NCBI GenBank assembly: GCA_019416685.1
Contig: DXWV01000034.1
Span: 26,673 to 90,672, forward strand
DNA: 64,000 nt
Reading direction: 5' to 3'
Source: Bacteroides sp.
GTDB taxonomy: Bacteria > Bacteroidota > Bacteroidia > Bacteroidales > Bacteroidaceae
Positions 1 to 9,876 of the stretch are shown piece by piece. Under the pieces are notes generated by a model that was not told the origin of the DNA, ran no database searches, and saw nothing but the letters and a program-made list of their open reading frames with translations. How positions within the stretch are numbered: the stretch's first letter is position 1; every line of letters starts with the position of its first letter. The position numbers and the translations under genes are program-made.

Positions 1-38
1 CCTACGTTACCTGCGCCTACTACGGTTACTTTTGACAT
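1..38 (-). CDS. mdh: Malate dehydrogenase, N-terminal fragment (runs off the left edge)
   Basis: Only the first 12 codons and two further bases are present, read on the minus strand from the ATG at 38-36. They give MSKVTVVGAGNV followed by G, the first strand of a Rossmann fold with the start of a G-x-G-x-x-G nucleotide-binding loop. This matches from memory the N-terminus of Bacteroides NAD-dependent malate dehydrogenase, which interconverts malate and oxaloacetate in the cytoplasm. A candidate promoter lies about 50 bases upstream. The assignment rests on a short but characteristic peptide; another Rossmann enzyme is possible but less likely. Confidence 0.75.
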   Translation of the reverse strand, partial: MSKVTVVGAGNV

Positions 39-88
39 AATACTTATATTTTAAAAAGTTGATAATTAGTTCCATCTTTTTGCGACGA

Positions 89-120
89 CAAAAGTACAAC
101 GATAATCGTTATTAAAGAAA
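89..120 (-). promoter_or_regulatory. Candidate mdh promoter with a palindromic operator-like site
   Basis: Read on the minus strand, TACTTTTG (96-89) fits the Bacteroides -7 consensus TAnnTTTG. TTTC (120-117) lies 20 nt further upstream in the place of the -33 TTTG. Between them, touching the -7 side, is a perfect 13-base inverted repeat AACGATAATCGTT (98-110). A repressor or activator bound there would overlap the polymerase site. The promoter match is by consensus; the operator role is inferred from symmetry and position. Confidence 0.5.
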
Positions 121-331
121 TATTTCCGTAATAATTTTAGTTAAAGAGACAACTCCTGCCAATATGTAGTTGTACTAATACTTCTCTTTTATTAAATCAG
201 TAGTTACACTTCATCCGAGTGCCAATCGTACTCCGTCCGAATAACAGCTACAATTCATCCGATTATTAACTTACGTGTTCAGGAAAAGAAAACTTAAACA
301 AACTCTTAAAAGAAAAAACTACGTGAAACGC

Positions 332-363
332 TGTGTTACTATGTAGTGAAATGATTAAATTTG
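332..363 (+). promoter_or_regulatory. Candidate promoter of the coiled-coil protein gene
   Basis: TAAATTTG at 356-363 matches the Bacteroides -7 consensus TAnnTTTG, 28 bases before the ATG at 392. TGTG at 332-335, 20 nt upstream, is a 3/4 match to the -33 element. The rest of the 39-391 gap is AT-rich, holds the divergent mdh promoter and shows no other gene. Confidence 0.45.
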
Positions 364-391
364 CGGCGAATTATCATCTAACTAAAGAAAC

Positions 392-1264
392 ATGAATAAA
401 AAGACCCTGCTCATTATCGCCGTATCGGTATTGGTGATTGCTCTTGTCGGCATCACGTATCTACTGTTCACCGAAAAGCAGAATAATCGCGAACTGGTTG
501 AAGAATTTGCTCTTGAGAAAGAGGATCTGGAAAACGAATATACCCGTTTTGCCCAGCAATATGATGAACTGAAACTTACAGTATCCAATGATTCACTGTC
601 CGTCTTATTAGAGCAGGAGCAGATTAAAACCCAGCGTCTTCTTGAAGAGCTACGTACAGTCAAGAGTAGTAACGCCACTGAAATTCGCCGTCTGAAAAAA
701 GAGTTAAGCTCGTTACGTAAAATTATGATTGGCTATATCAACCAGATTGACTCACTCAATAAACTGACCAACCAACAGAAACAAGTGATCGCTGAAGTAA
801 CACAGAAATATAACGCTGCTTCACGCCAGATAAACAATCTGTCGGAAGAGAAGAAGAATCTGAATAAGAAAGTAACTCTGGCTGCTCAACTGGATGCTAC
901 CAATATTTGGGTAGAACCCAAGAACAAACGTGACAAGAAAGTGAAAAAGGTAAAAGATGTAGTAAAGTTTACTATCGGTTTTACCATTGTCAAGAACATT
1001 ACTGCAGAAACAGGTGAACGTACATTGTATATCAATATCTACAAGCCCAACAATGAAGTGCTGACAAAGAACGCTGCCAATACGTTTGAATATGAAAACC
1101 GTTCACTCCCCTATTCTATCAAAAAGTATATTGAATACAACGGAGAAGAACAGCCCATCACCGTTTTTTGGAATGTAGAAGAGTATCTCTCTGCTGGTAC
1201 ATACCGCGTAGATATTTTTGCAGATGGTACTATGATTGGTTCACAACGGTTCACCCTCGAATAA
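392..1264 (+). CDS. Membrane-anchored coiled-coil protein, function unknown
   Basis: The 290-residue product has one hydrophobic segment at about residues 5-26, which should anchor it in the inner membrane with the rest in the periplasm. A long charged region rich in Glu, Lys and Leu follows (about 30-155) and reads as coiled coil. The C-terminal part (about 185-290) alternates like a beta domain and ends in FTLE. I recognise no catalytic motif. It is divergent from mdh and has its own candidate promoter. It looks like a conserved structural or envelope-associated protein; no substrate or partner can be named. Confidence 0.8.
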   Translation: MNKKTLLIIAVSVLVIALVGITYLLFTEKQNNRELVEEFALEKEDLENEYTRFAQQYDELKLTVSNDSLSVLLEQEQIKTQRLLEELRTVKSSNATEIRRLKKELSSLRKIMIGYINQIDSLNKLTNQQKQVIAEVTQKYNAASRQINNLSEEKKNLNKKVTLAAQLDATNIWVEPKNKRDKKVKKVKDVVKFTIGFTIVKNITAETGERTLYINIYKPNNEVLTKNAANTFEYENRSLPYSIKKYIEYNGEEQPITVFWNVEEYLSAGTYRVDIFADGTMIGSQRFTLE

Positions 1265-1596
1265 ATGCTTTTCCATACGCCAAAGGTATGACAAACAATT
1301 AAAGTATTTATTCAAAAAATGATTTTGTAAGGAAAATACCAATATATTTGACGTCCCATTACAATATATGTTATTGCAAATAACAATATATGTAATGGGA
1401 CGTTGTATATAATGACAAATGTGATTCGTATATTTATATTGCCCGGCTGTCCAGATATATTTTAAAATTCTCTCATATCAGCGGATAAAAGATCTTTTTC
1501 CAAGAAAAGTTTTTTAGTCAGCTCCAAGATGATTCCGTAATTAATCACCAAAACTTTCCGAACAGCCTGTTTATTCAAATAAGTATCTTACAATTA
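1265..1596. other. Intergenic region, 332 bp
   Basis: The region lies between the coiled-coil gene (plus) and the small secreted protein gene (minus), which converge. It holds the large hairpin listed at 1351-1403. A minus-strand open frame of about 40 codons (ending at 1462) has no early ATG and no family I recognise. Nothing else is supported. Confidence 0.5.
1351..1403. repeat. Long imperfect inverted repeat (hairpin)
   Basis: Two 25-base arms (1351-1375 and 1379-1403) are separated by the 3-base loop GCA. The outer 12 bases (ACGTCCCATTAC / GTAATGGGACGT) pair perfectly, five AT bases form a symmetric internal bulge, and the inner 8 bases pair perfectly. It lies between two converging genes and could act as a terminator for both, although no clear T tract follows on either side. 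The neat symmetry would also fit a small mobile repeat. Confidence 0.6.
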
Positions 1597-2022
1597 TCAG
1601 TATTTGCCGAAATATGCTTTTAGAGGAAGATGGGTACTAGGGGTACATTCTACGATTAATATTGGATCTATTTCATCTTCTGGAATTATCAATGAAATTA
1701 CATTGGTATTTCCTATACCGTCTCTGTAAGCTCGAATTGAAAGTATACCACCTGAATAAACATCAATTTCTGCTGTGCGTTCAATTAAATTCTGACCAGT
1801 CAACAGCAATATTCCTTGACCATAATCCGTACACAATGGTTTTCCATCTAATTCTATAATCAACATCCCATTCCAGTTGGGATTAGATACATAGATTTTC
1901 ATCTCTTTTATGACTCTATTTTCCGTAATAAGGTTTTGAGGCCAATCTTTATTCAATTGCCCCCATAGGTTGGATGTACATAAAAAGACCAAAAGTAATA
2001 ACATAATTTTTGTGATTTTCAT
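1597..2022 (-). CDS. Small secreted protein, function unknown
   Basis: I place the start at the ATG at 2022, nine codons inside the longest frame, because that ATG directly begins a standard signal peptide (MKITKIMLLLLVFLCTSNLWG, cleavage near Gly-Gln). The mature part is about 120 residues with many alternating hydrophobic positions, so a beta-sandwich is likely. It has no lipobox and no motif I recognise. It lies downstream of the PUL 1 terminator on the same strand and is probably transcribed separately. Confidence 0.65.
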   Translation of the reverse strand: MKITKIMLLLLVFLCTSNLWGQLNKDWPQNLITENRVIKEMKIYVSNPNWNGMLIIELDGKPLCTDYGQGILLLTGQNLIERTAEIDVYSGGILSIRAYRDGIGNTNVISLIIPEDEIDPILIVECTPSTHLPLKAYFGKY

Positions 2023-2163
2023 AAACGTAAGTTTTAAAGGATGATACAATCGTGTTTATATAAAACATTTGAAGAGGTAATGTTACCAATCAATAGTCCT
2101 ATTGAATTTAAATCGACAAATAAAAAAATAAGGAAACTACTATATTATCAAAATATTAATATG

Positions 2164-2200
2164 TAAAAAAGGAAAGAGCCCGGTATAATACCAGGCTCTT
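2164..2200 (-). terminator. Rho-independent terminator of PUL 1
   Basis: A 13-bp stem with one mismatch (arms AAGAGCCCGGTAT at 2174-2186 and ATACCAGGCTCTT at 2188-2200) lies 88 bases past the GH85 stop. Read on the minus strand, the hairpin is followed by a T-rich tract (TTTCCTTTTTT). This closes the four-gene operon that begins at 13347. Confidence 0.8.
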
Positions 2201-2288
2201 ATACTCGTTAGAAATATTAATTCGTCCAACTCAACAGAGATGTTTTCAGTCTCTATTTATTACAAATAATATTTAATCTTATAGCAAA

Positions 2289-5200
2289 TCAATTCTTAAG
2301 AACTTTGATTGTACGAACCTCTTTACCTTCTTTCATTACTTTAATCAAGTAAATTCCATTAGTTCCAAGAGTAATACGCATGTTTTGACCTGCATAAATA
2401 GCCTCTGCCTTCTGGGTAACAAGCATTCCGGAAACATTATACACAGCAACCTGATAGTTACCATCTTCAGCAAATTCTACAAAGAGAACATCATCTACGG
2501 TATAAGTATGCAGCTCACCCGCTTCTTTTTCTTCAATTCCCGTAGGATCAATAACGGAGAATACCGGATAATCCTTAGAATCTAATCCAAGTGTGTTTTC
2601 AAGTGTCAAAGTTACAGTATAATCACCTTTCTCTGCATAAGTAAGCTTAGCAGAACCAACAATATCATTACCGGTAGCGTCACTGATTATAGCACGTTTA
2701 GTTTTCCACGTAGGTAATGTTTCGATCTTATATGCAGATCCGGGAATAAACGGAGTACCGGAAATATAAAGAGGATTCTGAGGAGTTTGAGTTCCTGAGC
2801 CTTCCAATTCTCCTGCGGCAATTTTAAATACACAAGCCTTCGCTTCAGGTTTAGTACCCTTCGCTGCAAAGAAGTTACTTTCATCTGTATCTGTATCAAA
2901 ATCCCAATAAGCCAATACATTTTCCGGAAGATTATCAGCATTAAGCCCAGCTTTAGAAGCCTGAATATCTTCTTCACTCATAACTCCGTTCCAAACCTGC
3001 AATTCGTCCACTATACCATTATTGAAAGTAGGATTCGATCCACGACCTCCACCTAAGCCCATCCAATAGGTGGAAGGAAGAGCAAAACGTATAGAGCACC
3101 AATCTTCGGTTGTTCCTTTTGCATTAGCAAACTCCCATGTGGACTCCTGCAAAATACCGTTAAGATAGAATTTAGAACGGAATTTACTATCCTCGTTGTA
3201 TTCAAATGTCAATACAATGTGATTCCATCCATTAGGTGTAACTATAGTTTCAGGGAATACATATTTAAGTTCAGCAGAACCACCGGCAGTTGAACTACGG
3301 AAAGTATATGAATCCAATTTACCTTCAGAGTTAATATTAGACCAGAACCAACCCCAGTTATTAACAGGCCAAGTAGCTGTACGGTCTTCAATACTAAAGA
3401 ATGCCGTACTACCTGGTAAAGAGGTAAATCTTACCCATGCAGACACAGAGAATGACTGGTAAGAACCTATTCCTAAGGGTTGAACCGGGCCACCTACCCA
3501 ACCTTCATCAATTTCTACACCACGTGATGCAGCACCATTCGCTTTTCTACCTGTATAGCCAAGAGTCAATTTATCACCGACTTCGATTTTAACAGATGAT
3601 TCTCCTGCTTCCTCACTACCAACTGTCAAGCTTTGGATTTGAGGCAAAGCACCTACATCCCAACCTGTAATCTGTACGTAATAATTAAAACGACGGGTAC
3701 CGTTTGACTCGATTACCTCAAGATCATATCCGCCAAGTTCTTCAATACCATTTGCTACAGAAAATTTAACAGTTTCACTTGCTTGGGCCACAACATTACC
3801 ATCACTATTATAAAGTTTCCAGTCAGCAGCAGCATGACGAGGATCTACATAAGAGATTTCAAAATCTTCACCTGGTTTAATTGTAGTTTTATTAATCTGG
3901 ATATCATCCATAGTAGTATAGTCACCCATATCCATATAGTCACTCCATGCTATTTCAGAGTCAGTTTTAGTATCAACCGATACAGCCGACACACCAAGAC
4001 GTATACGTTGTACTCCCTCCATGTCAGTAGGAATAGAATAATACATACCTGCCCAAGAAGTAGTAATACCCATAAATACAGGTTCACCACCTTCTTGTTG
4101 TGCATACAACTTAAACATAGAAGCGTTTACATCGATATTATAAACAGGAGAACCGGTTTCTTTATTGTTAGCCATATTGAAAATCACTTTAGCATCAACC
4201 CCTTTATAGTGATTACCAAGTACTTTCGCTACAGTAATTTCAGGTTTGGAAGGAACAGTAACTGCACCACGGGTAATAGAAAACTCTCCAAGATAGAGTT
4301 CCAGATTTTCAGCATTCGTAAAATGAAGACCAATCATCGCGATCTCTTTATTATTAAGTGCTATAAGAGTACCGCTAACTTTAAATGTCTTTTCAACCCA
4401 AACCTCATCATCGGCCTTGTCTGAAGCAGAAATTATCTTAAGATTACTTTCGCGCAAAATTTCTATTTCATTACCTTTAGCAGATAAAATCAAGTTAACA
4501 TCAGTCTGTCCATTCACAAGTTTATAACGAACAGTAATTACATCATTAGTTTTCAACCCAAACTCTGTTTTGAAAAGATGCAGATATTCATTAGCACTCG
4601 ATCCGAAGATACGAAGACAAGAACCACCTACATAAGCATCATCCCACGTAAACTGGGCATCTAATCCATTAGCCACAGTCTCTTTACCCATGAATGAAGA
4701 AGCAAACCAATAACGCCACGTAGGAAGATAATCTTGTACACCTATATTATACCATTCATTGTTATTCTGACGTTCACCTTTCCAATTGAAGAAACGACCA
4801 TTACCAAGATTAAAGAATGTTACAAACGGTTCTTCAGAAAGATCCCATTTCAAAGAGCTGCGTGCAGACATAAATGCTGACATACCAAACCACTTTTCAT
4901 CGGGGAAGTGACTACGTGAATTATAAACCTCGATTTCTTTCACCGGATTACGATTACCGTTAGTAAAAAACATATCAAGAATCTCTTGGTATGTAGCCTG
5001 TTTAGCCATGTCCGAACTACCTTTTTTAGAACGTCCGGCCCAAAGCATGTTGTAATCATGAGCTCCCCACAGACCAATAGACATCGGATACTGAGTAAGA
5101 GTAGTCCAAGTAGAAGGATCTCCTCCCTGCATATTGAATCCGGCATAAATATCCAATGGATTACGACCGGGAGCAACAGTTTCAATATTGGAAAGAGAAT

Positions 5201-6029
5201 TTAATACTCTTGAACTCCACCAATTGTAATTAAAGAAAAGAGATGTACGTATATGTTCACCATCTCCAAATGTTTCTTTATTATGATTACCAATACCTGT
5301 ATCGAAACTTATACCACCATTATCATTGGTTCCGTCATACCAGAAGTTTTCTGCCAATTGATTACCATGCTCAACAAGATATTTATGAATAAATTCATGT
5401 TGAGTACGAAGAAGAGGTAAAGCACTGGCCATACCATAAAACTCTGAATTATAACCAAGTCCATCTACTCCATGATAATAAAGAAATTTTGCCAATTTTT
5501 CATTATCAAGAGCAACTTGATCATTTAAAGCTTGTCCCCAAGCACCGTCATTTGCACTAATACCTGCATTAGGAATACTTGCAACACCAGATACACCTAC
5601 ACCATTTTTATGGGCAACATCTGCAAAACCACCAGGTACCCAACCATGAGGTGAAGTCCAGTTACCATAATGAGTTACATAAGACCATGTACTAAATACT
5701 TCTGAATCAAATACACCGTTTGGACGTGCATTCACATTACCTCCGGTAGCAGTACCTACAGGAACCCAAAAAACAAGTTTTTTGTCATTAGCCTCAGTTA
5801 AAGATTCATTAATCTGAGTTGCAGAATTACGAAAACGCTCTTTAGGTTTCACACGAGAAATGTAGAAGTTTTCATCTTCAAATAAAGGAGTACCGGGAGT
5901 CCAATCATTCACATAGCCAGCTAAACCTGCGCTATTAGGCCAAAACATGTACTCTTCTTTCAGTTGCTGCGCATTGGCAGAAAAAGAAAGTGCCACAATT
6001 CCGGAAATTAAAAGTAAATTTCTTTTCAT
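2289..6029 (-). CDS. GH85 endo-beta-N-acetylglucosaminidase, secreted, multidomain
   Basis: The 1246-residue protein has a signal peptide (1-20) and then a GH85 catalytic domain (about 25-420). GH85 enzymes cut the chitobiose core of N-glycans with a substrate-assisted mechanism that needs an Asn and a Glu two residues apart; here these are N194 and E196 in VDGLGYNSEF, and WYDGT follows at about 230. Carbohydrate-binding and beta-sandwich regions follow, including a LamG/concanavalin-like domain at about 845-1060. The last 75 residues or so resemble a type IX secretion sorting tail, ending GIYLIKVMKEGKEVRTIKVLKN-like in character. It is the last gene of PUL 1, 120 bases after the surface lipoprotein. 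Confidence in the family is high; the glycan class preferred is not visible. Confidence 0.88.
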   Translation of the reverse strand: MKRNLLLISGIVALSFSANAQQLKEEYMFWPNSAGLAGYVNDWTPGTPLFEDENFYISRVKPKERFRNSATQINESLTEANDKKLVFWVPVGTATGGNVNARPNGVFDSEVFSTWSYVTHYGNWTSPHGWVPGGFADVAHKNGVGVSGVASIPNAGISANDGAWGQALNDQVALDNEKLAKFLYYHGVDGLGYNSEFYGMASALPLLRTQHEFIHKYLVEHGNQLAENFWYDGTNDNGGISFDTGIGNHNKETFGDGEHIRTSLFFNYNWWSSRVLNSLSNIETVAPGRNPLDIYAGFNMQGGDPSTWTTLTQYPMSIGLWGAHDYNMLWAGRSKKGSSDMAKQATYQEILDMFFTNGNRNPVKEIEVYNSRSHFPDEKWFGMSAFMSARSSLKWDLSEEPFVTFFNLGNGRFFNWKGERQNNNEWYNIGVQDYLPTWRYWFASSFMGKETVANGLDAQFTWDDAYVGGSCLRIFGSSANEYLHLFKTEFGLKTNDVITVRYKLVNGQTDVNLILSAKGNEIEILRESNLKIISASDKADDEVWVEKTFKVSGTLIALNNKEIAMIGLHFTNAENLELYLGEFSITRGAVTVPSKPEITVAKVLGNHYKGVDAKVIFNMANNKETGSPVYNIDVNASMFKLYAQQEGGEPVFMGITTSWAGMYYSIPTDMEGVQRIRLGVSAVSVDTKTDSEIAWSDYMDMGDYTTMDDIQINKTTIKPGEDFEISYVDPRHAAADWKLYNSDGNVVAQASETVKFSVANGIEELGGYDLEVIESNGTRRFNYYVQITGWDVGALPQIQSLTVGSEEAGESSVKIEVGDKLTLGYTGRKANGAASRGVEIDEGWVGGPVQPLGIGSYQSFSVSAWVRFTSLPGSTAFFSIEDRTATWPVNNWGWFWSNINSEGKLDSYTFRSSTAGGSAELKYVFPETIVTPNGWNHIVLTFEYNEDSKFRSKFYLNGILQESTWEFANAKGTTEDWCSIRFALPSTYWMGLGGGRGSNPTFNNGIVDELQVWNGVMSEEDIQASKAGLNADNLPENVLAYWDFDTDTDESNFFAAKGTKPEAKACVFKIAAGELEGSGTQTPQNPLYISGTPFIPGSAYKIETLPTWKTKRAIISDATGNDIVGSAKLTYAEKGDYTVTLTLENTLGLDSKDYPVFSVIDPTGIEEKEAGELHTYTVDDVLFVEFAEDGNYQVAVYNVSGMLVTQKAEAIYAGQNMRITLGTNGIYLIKVMKEGKEVRTIKVLKN

Positions 6030-6149
6030 GGGAATAGTTTTTAAGTTAAAAAATAATTAATTTAAACAAATTGGAAGTAATTTCAAATATTTGTTCATAT
6101 TGAAGCAGGAGGCTCAAAATATCTAAGTTTCAAACCTCCTACCAATGTG

Positions 6150-8078
6150 TTATCGAACTCCTAATACATTTTCTGCTTTAAGCGTAAATGTTTTATTATC
6201 AACTTCAAATGAAAGATCAAACGAAATCAATGCATCTGCATTGTGAGAAGCAATAGTCACACTTCCTAAAGTCGCACTTACTTTTGCCCCATCAATTTCA
6301 ATATCTGTTTGGTGATCACTGACAGAATAAGTTCCATCATAGTTATCATCTTTACCCACACCGGCCAATGTAATCATAATAAGTTCATAGCCGGATTCAG
6401 GAGTAACCAATATCACAAGATCATCTTTGTCAGAATACACAACGGTATTTTCATAATCTGTATTAGAAGAAGTATACAACAGATTCTCCTGTAAACCAAT
6501 CACTTTAACAGAAGCTGCATCAGATCTAACACCATTTACTTCCACCCTAACCGTAGTTGTACCTTCAGCAATAGCAGTAATTATACCTCTACTTCCTTCT
6601 ACTGGGGTCGCAGTAAGTATGGATGGATCAAATGATTTCCAAATCACATCATAAGGATTAGGCCCACCTGAAACTGTAGTAACATTAACACCCCACTCAA
6701 CAGACTGGCCGACAAACAGAGTACGATTATTAGTAGATTCCCACAATACACTCTTGATGGATTCAGTAATAGTAACAGGTATTTCGAGTGTCTTGTCACT
6801 GGATGTCAATACAAGCTTTGTTGTACCCACCTTAAGTCCTTTCAGAGTTATCATATTTCCATCATATTTGCCTACTTCTACAACCGTAGGATCTTCCGCT
6901 ATCACTTTTGGTTTATGGTAAGCATAAGAAGTAGAAGGAACAACTCCTGTAGTCAACATAAGTACATCACCCATAGACATAGAAACCGAAGAACGATCTA
7001 CTGTAATTTCATCTACAGGATAACGGGTTTTATAATTCTGAACTGTAAAAGTTGCCACCAGTACCGTATCCGGAGTAATACAATGAAATTCCGCTTCCCC
7101 TTCATCAATCCCCGAACGTACAGTCAACACGGCATCAAACCCTTGGTTCTCAACAAATTCTTCCTCCATTCTTGTAACTACCACTGAACTACCTGATATT
7201 ACTTCCCAACGATATGCCTTATAAGCAGCTTCAATATCCTCCTTAGCCCCGCTTTCAATATTCATGGCCACACGTATCGTAGCTTCCGAATTTATATCCA
7301 TATTCGTTTCATTAGTATAGGCAAACCATTGTGGTAGTACACTTTTATCAGGTCTTGTATCAAGATAAGGCATATCAGCATATTTTTCACCATAGAAAGT
7401 AGCATAAATCACCGGCATTAATAGAACACTGCAACTTGCACTCTGAGCGGTGGCCTGTTCCCCTATCGAAACAGTAATTTTACCTTCACCGGCACTACGT
7501 GGGGCAGCATAATGAATCGCCACAAGTCCCGCTTCTTTATCTATTGTCATCGGAATTTTGTACTCTTCAAGCCCTTCTATTGTATATTGAGGTGTAAAAT
7601 CTTCAAGAAGTTCTTTAGGTGAAACTGCAAATAATACAGAATCATGAGTAATATCATAACTACGTTTGGAGGAAATTACAAGCCCCTCTTCATTTACAGG
7701 AGTAATACCTTTAGGAAGATTGGTAGTAACAGTCACAGAAGTAAGAGCATATTTACCATTTACAAGCTCCGCTTTAAGTTTAGTCTCTTTCCCTTGTGCA
7801 CCTAACACACAAACGATTGCTGTATCACCAAGTATTTTTGCAACTTTTTCATCCAACACAGACCATGCAACCGGTGTATTGATGCGATCACCACTCAAAT
7901 TAGTAACTAATGCCGATATTTTTATCGTATCACCCACTCTCAAAATAATATCCGTTGGATTAAGGGTTATATATACCTCAGTTGCACCGTCAAGCGTATC
8001 GTCTTCATTACATCCGACGAAAATCCCCATACATAGGATGGCTATCAAAAAGAATATTATGTTTCTATATAGTTTCAT
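6150..8078 (-). CDS. Surface lipoprotein with bacterial Ig-like (BIG2) domains
   Basis: The 642-residue product begins with a lipoprotein signal (lipobox IFVGC), so it is anchored by an acylated Cys. At least three Ig-like BIG2-type segments can be seen at about 35-120, 365-450 and 453-530, each with the pattern of a beta-sandwich repeat (for example LNPTDIILRVGDTIKISA). It follows SusD by 12 bases and precedes the GH85 gene, the usual slot for a surface glycan-binding protein. It probably helps hold the N-glycan at the surface. No catalytic motif is present. Confidence 0.75.
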   Translation of the reverse strand: MKLYRNIIFFLIAILCMGIFVGCNEDDTLDGATEVYITLNPTDIILRVGDTIKISALVTNLSGDRINTPVAWSVLDEKVAKILGDTAIVCVLGAQGKETKLKAELVNGKYALTSVTVTTNLPKGITPVNEEGLVISSKRSYDITHDSVLFAVSPKELLEDFTPQYTIEGLEEYKIPMTIDKEAGLVAIHYAAPRSAGEGKITVSIGEQATAQSASCSVLLMPVIYATFYGEKYADMPYLDTRPDKSVLPQWFAYTNETNMDINSEATIRVAMNIESGAKEDIEAAYKAYRWEVISGSSVVVTRMEEEFVENQGFDAVLTVRSGIDEGEAEFHCITPDTVLVATFTVQNYKTRYPVDEITVDRSSVSMSMGDVLMLTTGVVPSTSYAYHKPKVIAEDPTVVEVGKYDGNMITLKGLKVGTTKLVLTSSDKTLEIPVTITESIKSVLWESTNNRTLFVGQSVEWGVNVTTVSGGPNPYDVIWKSFDPSILTATPVEGSRGIITAIAEGTTTVRVEVNGVRSDAASVKVIGLQENLLYTSSNTDYENTVVYSDKDDLVILVTPESGYELIMITLAGVGKDDNYDGTYSVSDHQTDIEIDGAKVSATLGSVTIASHNADALISFDLSFEVDNKTFTLKAENVLGVR

Positions 8079-8090
8079 CTGATATATTTA

Positions 8091-9842
8091 TTAAAAGTTT
8101 ACTGGAATTACTATCTGACAATCATTATCTTCACTCGTTTCCCCACGCTGTTCAGTCGGCACATCCCAAAATACTCGCGTACCACCGTTATTAGGACCAC
8201 CAAGGGCTTCCACAAGTGAAGCTATCTCAAGAGTGTTATTAGAGGTTTCTACCAAAGGAATCCGACGTAGTTGAAGTTCAGTATCCACTCCCGGCATATT
8301 GTTAAGAAAAACAGGGAACAAACGCGGATATCCCGTACGACGGAATGTAGTCCATGCCTCTGCGCTCATCGGAAAATTAGCAATATACTTCTGAGTAATG
8401 ATTTTTTCCAGTTTCAGCTCATCAGAATCTGCATCATTCCATTTTACATCCACTTTCACACGCCCTTTAATATTATGAATTTCATTAAGCGGGTCCTTAT
8501 AATCTACATCCTTAACCTTTGTCCGGTTGATATATTCATTAATCGTATTCTGATCAGTAACTCCATTCTCTTCTAAAGCAAGACGAATACCGGCTTCATA
8601 AAAATCTTTAGCAGTTCCTCCCATATTCCATCCTCTTAGAGCACCTTCGGCACGTAGTAACAGACACTCTGTACGTTTGAAAAAAGACTGATGCATATAT
8701 TTAAATTCATCAGTTAGCGTAGCAAAAGGGCCGTAACCACCCTTATCTTTTCCCGTCGTATTATTATTTCTCATATTAATACCGGGACGCATCCCATATA
8801 CGTCAATAGGAGCCGCCACACCCGAATTTTTGTCTTTAATAGGATATGCATTCGTATCAAACCAACGTGTCAATAACGGATTTCCAAAGTGTTTAAGAAT
8901 ATTTTCCAATGACGCACCCAGACGAAGGTCGTGCCATTCATTACAAATCCTCCATAAACAACATGAAATCTCACTGGTTGGATAATATGCTATATCTTTA
9001 TCATCGTTTTGGGTTAAGACACCGATCTCATCAGCTACTGCTTCTTCAGCTTTTTGCTGGGCTTTACCAAGATCATATTTCACTATATTCATAGCCATAC
9101 GAAGTTTAATACTATTAGCAAACTTCACCCAACGACGCCAATCACCATAAGAAATAGTCTTATTAGGATCTTCTATTTTCTCTAATTCAGTTTTTGATGG
9201 TTGTCGTTCTTTAAGGATAGTGATAGCCTCATCAAGATCTTTAAAAATAATATCATAAATATCAGCTCCCTTTTCATAAGTCAACGGCGGAATACGATTT
9301 ACGTTACGCCAATCAGTAAAAGGAGCAGCTCCATAGAAATCGACAATTTCATGTGCGGAATACGCTTGAATTATTAATCCGACAGCACGCCATTCAGGCT
9401 TTCCAAGCTCTGTAGCATGAAAAAGAGCGTTAACGGACTGTGTGAAAATCTGATTATCCATGGGACCACCAAGATAGTCATTAGGATATGTGTAAAGAGT
9501 AGGTAATGGACCTCCAAAAGTAAAAGTACCTTTCGAAGTAGTCCAATATCCGGCATAGTTGTCAACACTATTGGCACGATAATATTGATATTTATGAGGA
9601 GCCCAACTGCCATTAGGTTCATGAGAATAATTAATCATAAAAGGAATAGCACCACGAAGTTCTTTTTCAAGAACAGTAATATCAGTAGCCCCCGCACCTG
9701 CTTCGTCACTATTATCCATATCCTCCTGCTTGCCTATCATCCAGGGATATTCTTCCTGAAACTGGTCACCGCAACTGATTAGTATACCTGTTGACAATAA
9801 AGACCCGGCAATGAAACCAATTGAATATATTATTTTTTTCAT
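8091..9842 (-). CDS. SusD/RagB-family glycan-binding lipoprotein (PUL 1)
   Basis: This 583-residue protein has a lipobox (GILISC) and the alpha-helical TPR-like content of SusD proteins, with the C-terminal features common in the family (WTTFRRTGYPRL and SEDNDCQIVIPVNF). SusD proteins cap the SusC pore and capture oligosaccharides at the outer membrane surface. It lies 34 bases after SusC and 12 before the Ig-like lipoprotein, so the four genes form one operon. It appears closer to the SusD-like group 2 than to classical SusD. Confidence 0.88.
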   Translation of the reverse strand: MKKIIYSIGFIAGSLLSTGILISCGDQFQEEYPWMIGKQEDMDNSDEAGAGATDITVLEKELRGAIPFMINYSHEPNGSWAPHKYQYYRANSVDNYAGYWTTSKGTFTFGGPLPTLYTYPNDYLGGPMDNQIFTQSVNALFHATELGKPEWRAVGLIIQAYSAHEIVDFYGAAPFTDWRNVNRIPPLTYEKGADIYDIIFKDLDEAITILKERQPSKTELEKIEDPNKTISYGDWRRWVKFANSIKLRMAMNIVKYDLGKAQQKAEEAVADEIGVLTQNDDKDIAYYPTSEISCCLWRICNEWHDLRLGASLENILKHFGNPLLTRWFDTNAYPIKDKNSGVAAPIDVYGMRPGINMRNNNTTGKDKGGYGPFATLTDEFKYMHQSFFKRTECLLLRAEGALRGWNMGGTAKDFYEAGIRLALEENGVTDQNTINEYINRTKVKDVDYKDPLNEIHNIKGRVKVDVKWNDADSDELKLEKIITQKYIANFPMSAEAWTTFRRTGYPRLFPVFLNNMPGVDTELQLRRIPLVETSNNTLEIASLVEALGGPNNGGTRVFWDVPTEQRGETSEDNDCQIVIPVNF

Positions 9843-9876
9843 TTTTGTATTTTATTTTTTAAGAAGATATACCTAT

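Noticed and set aside
1462..1590. Short minus-strand frame of about 40 codons
   Set aside because: It has no ATG near its beginning and no recognisable family; it could be a remnant but cannot be supported.
3783..4424. A 213-codon open frame on the plus strand inside the GH85 gene
   Set aside because: It is antisense to a gene with clear domains and has no signal peptide, motif or promoter.
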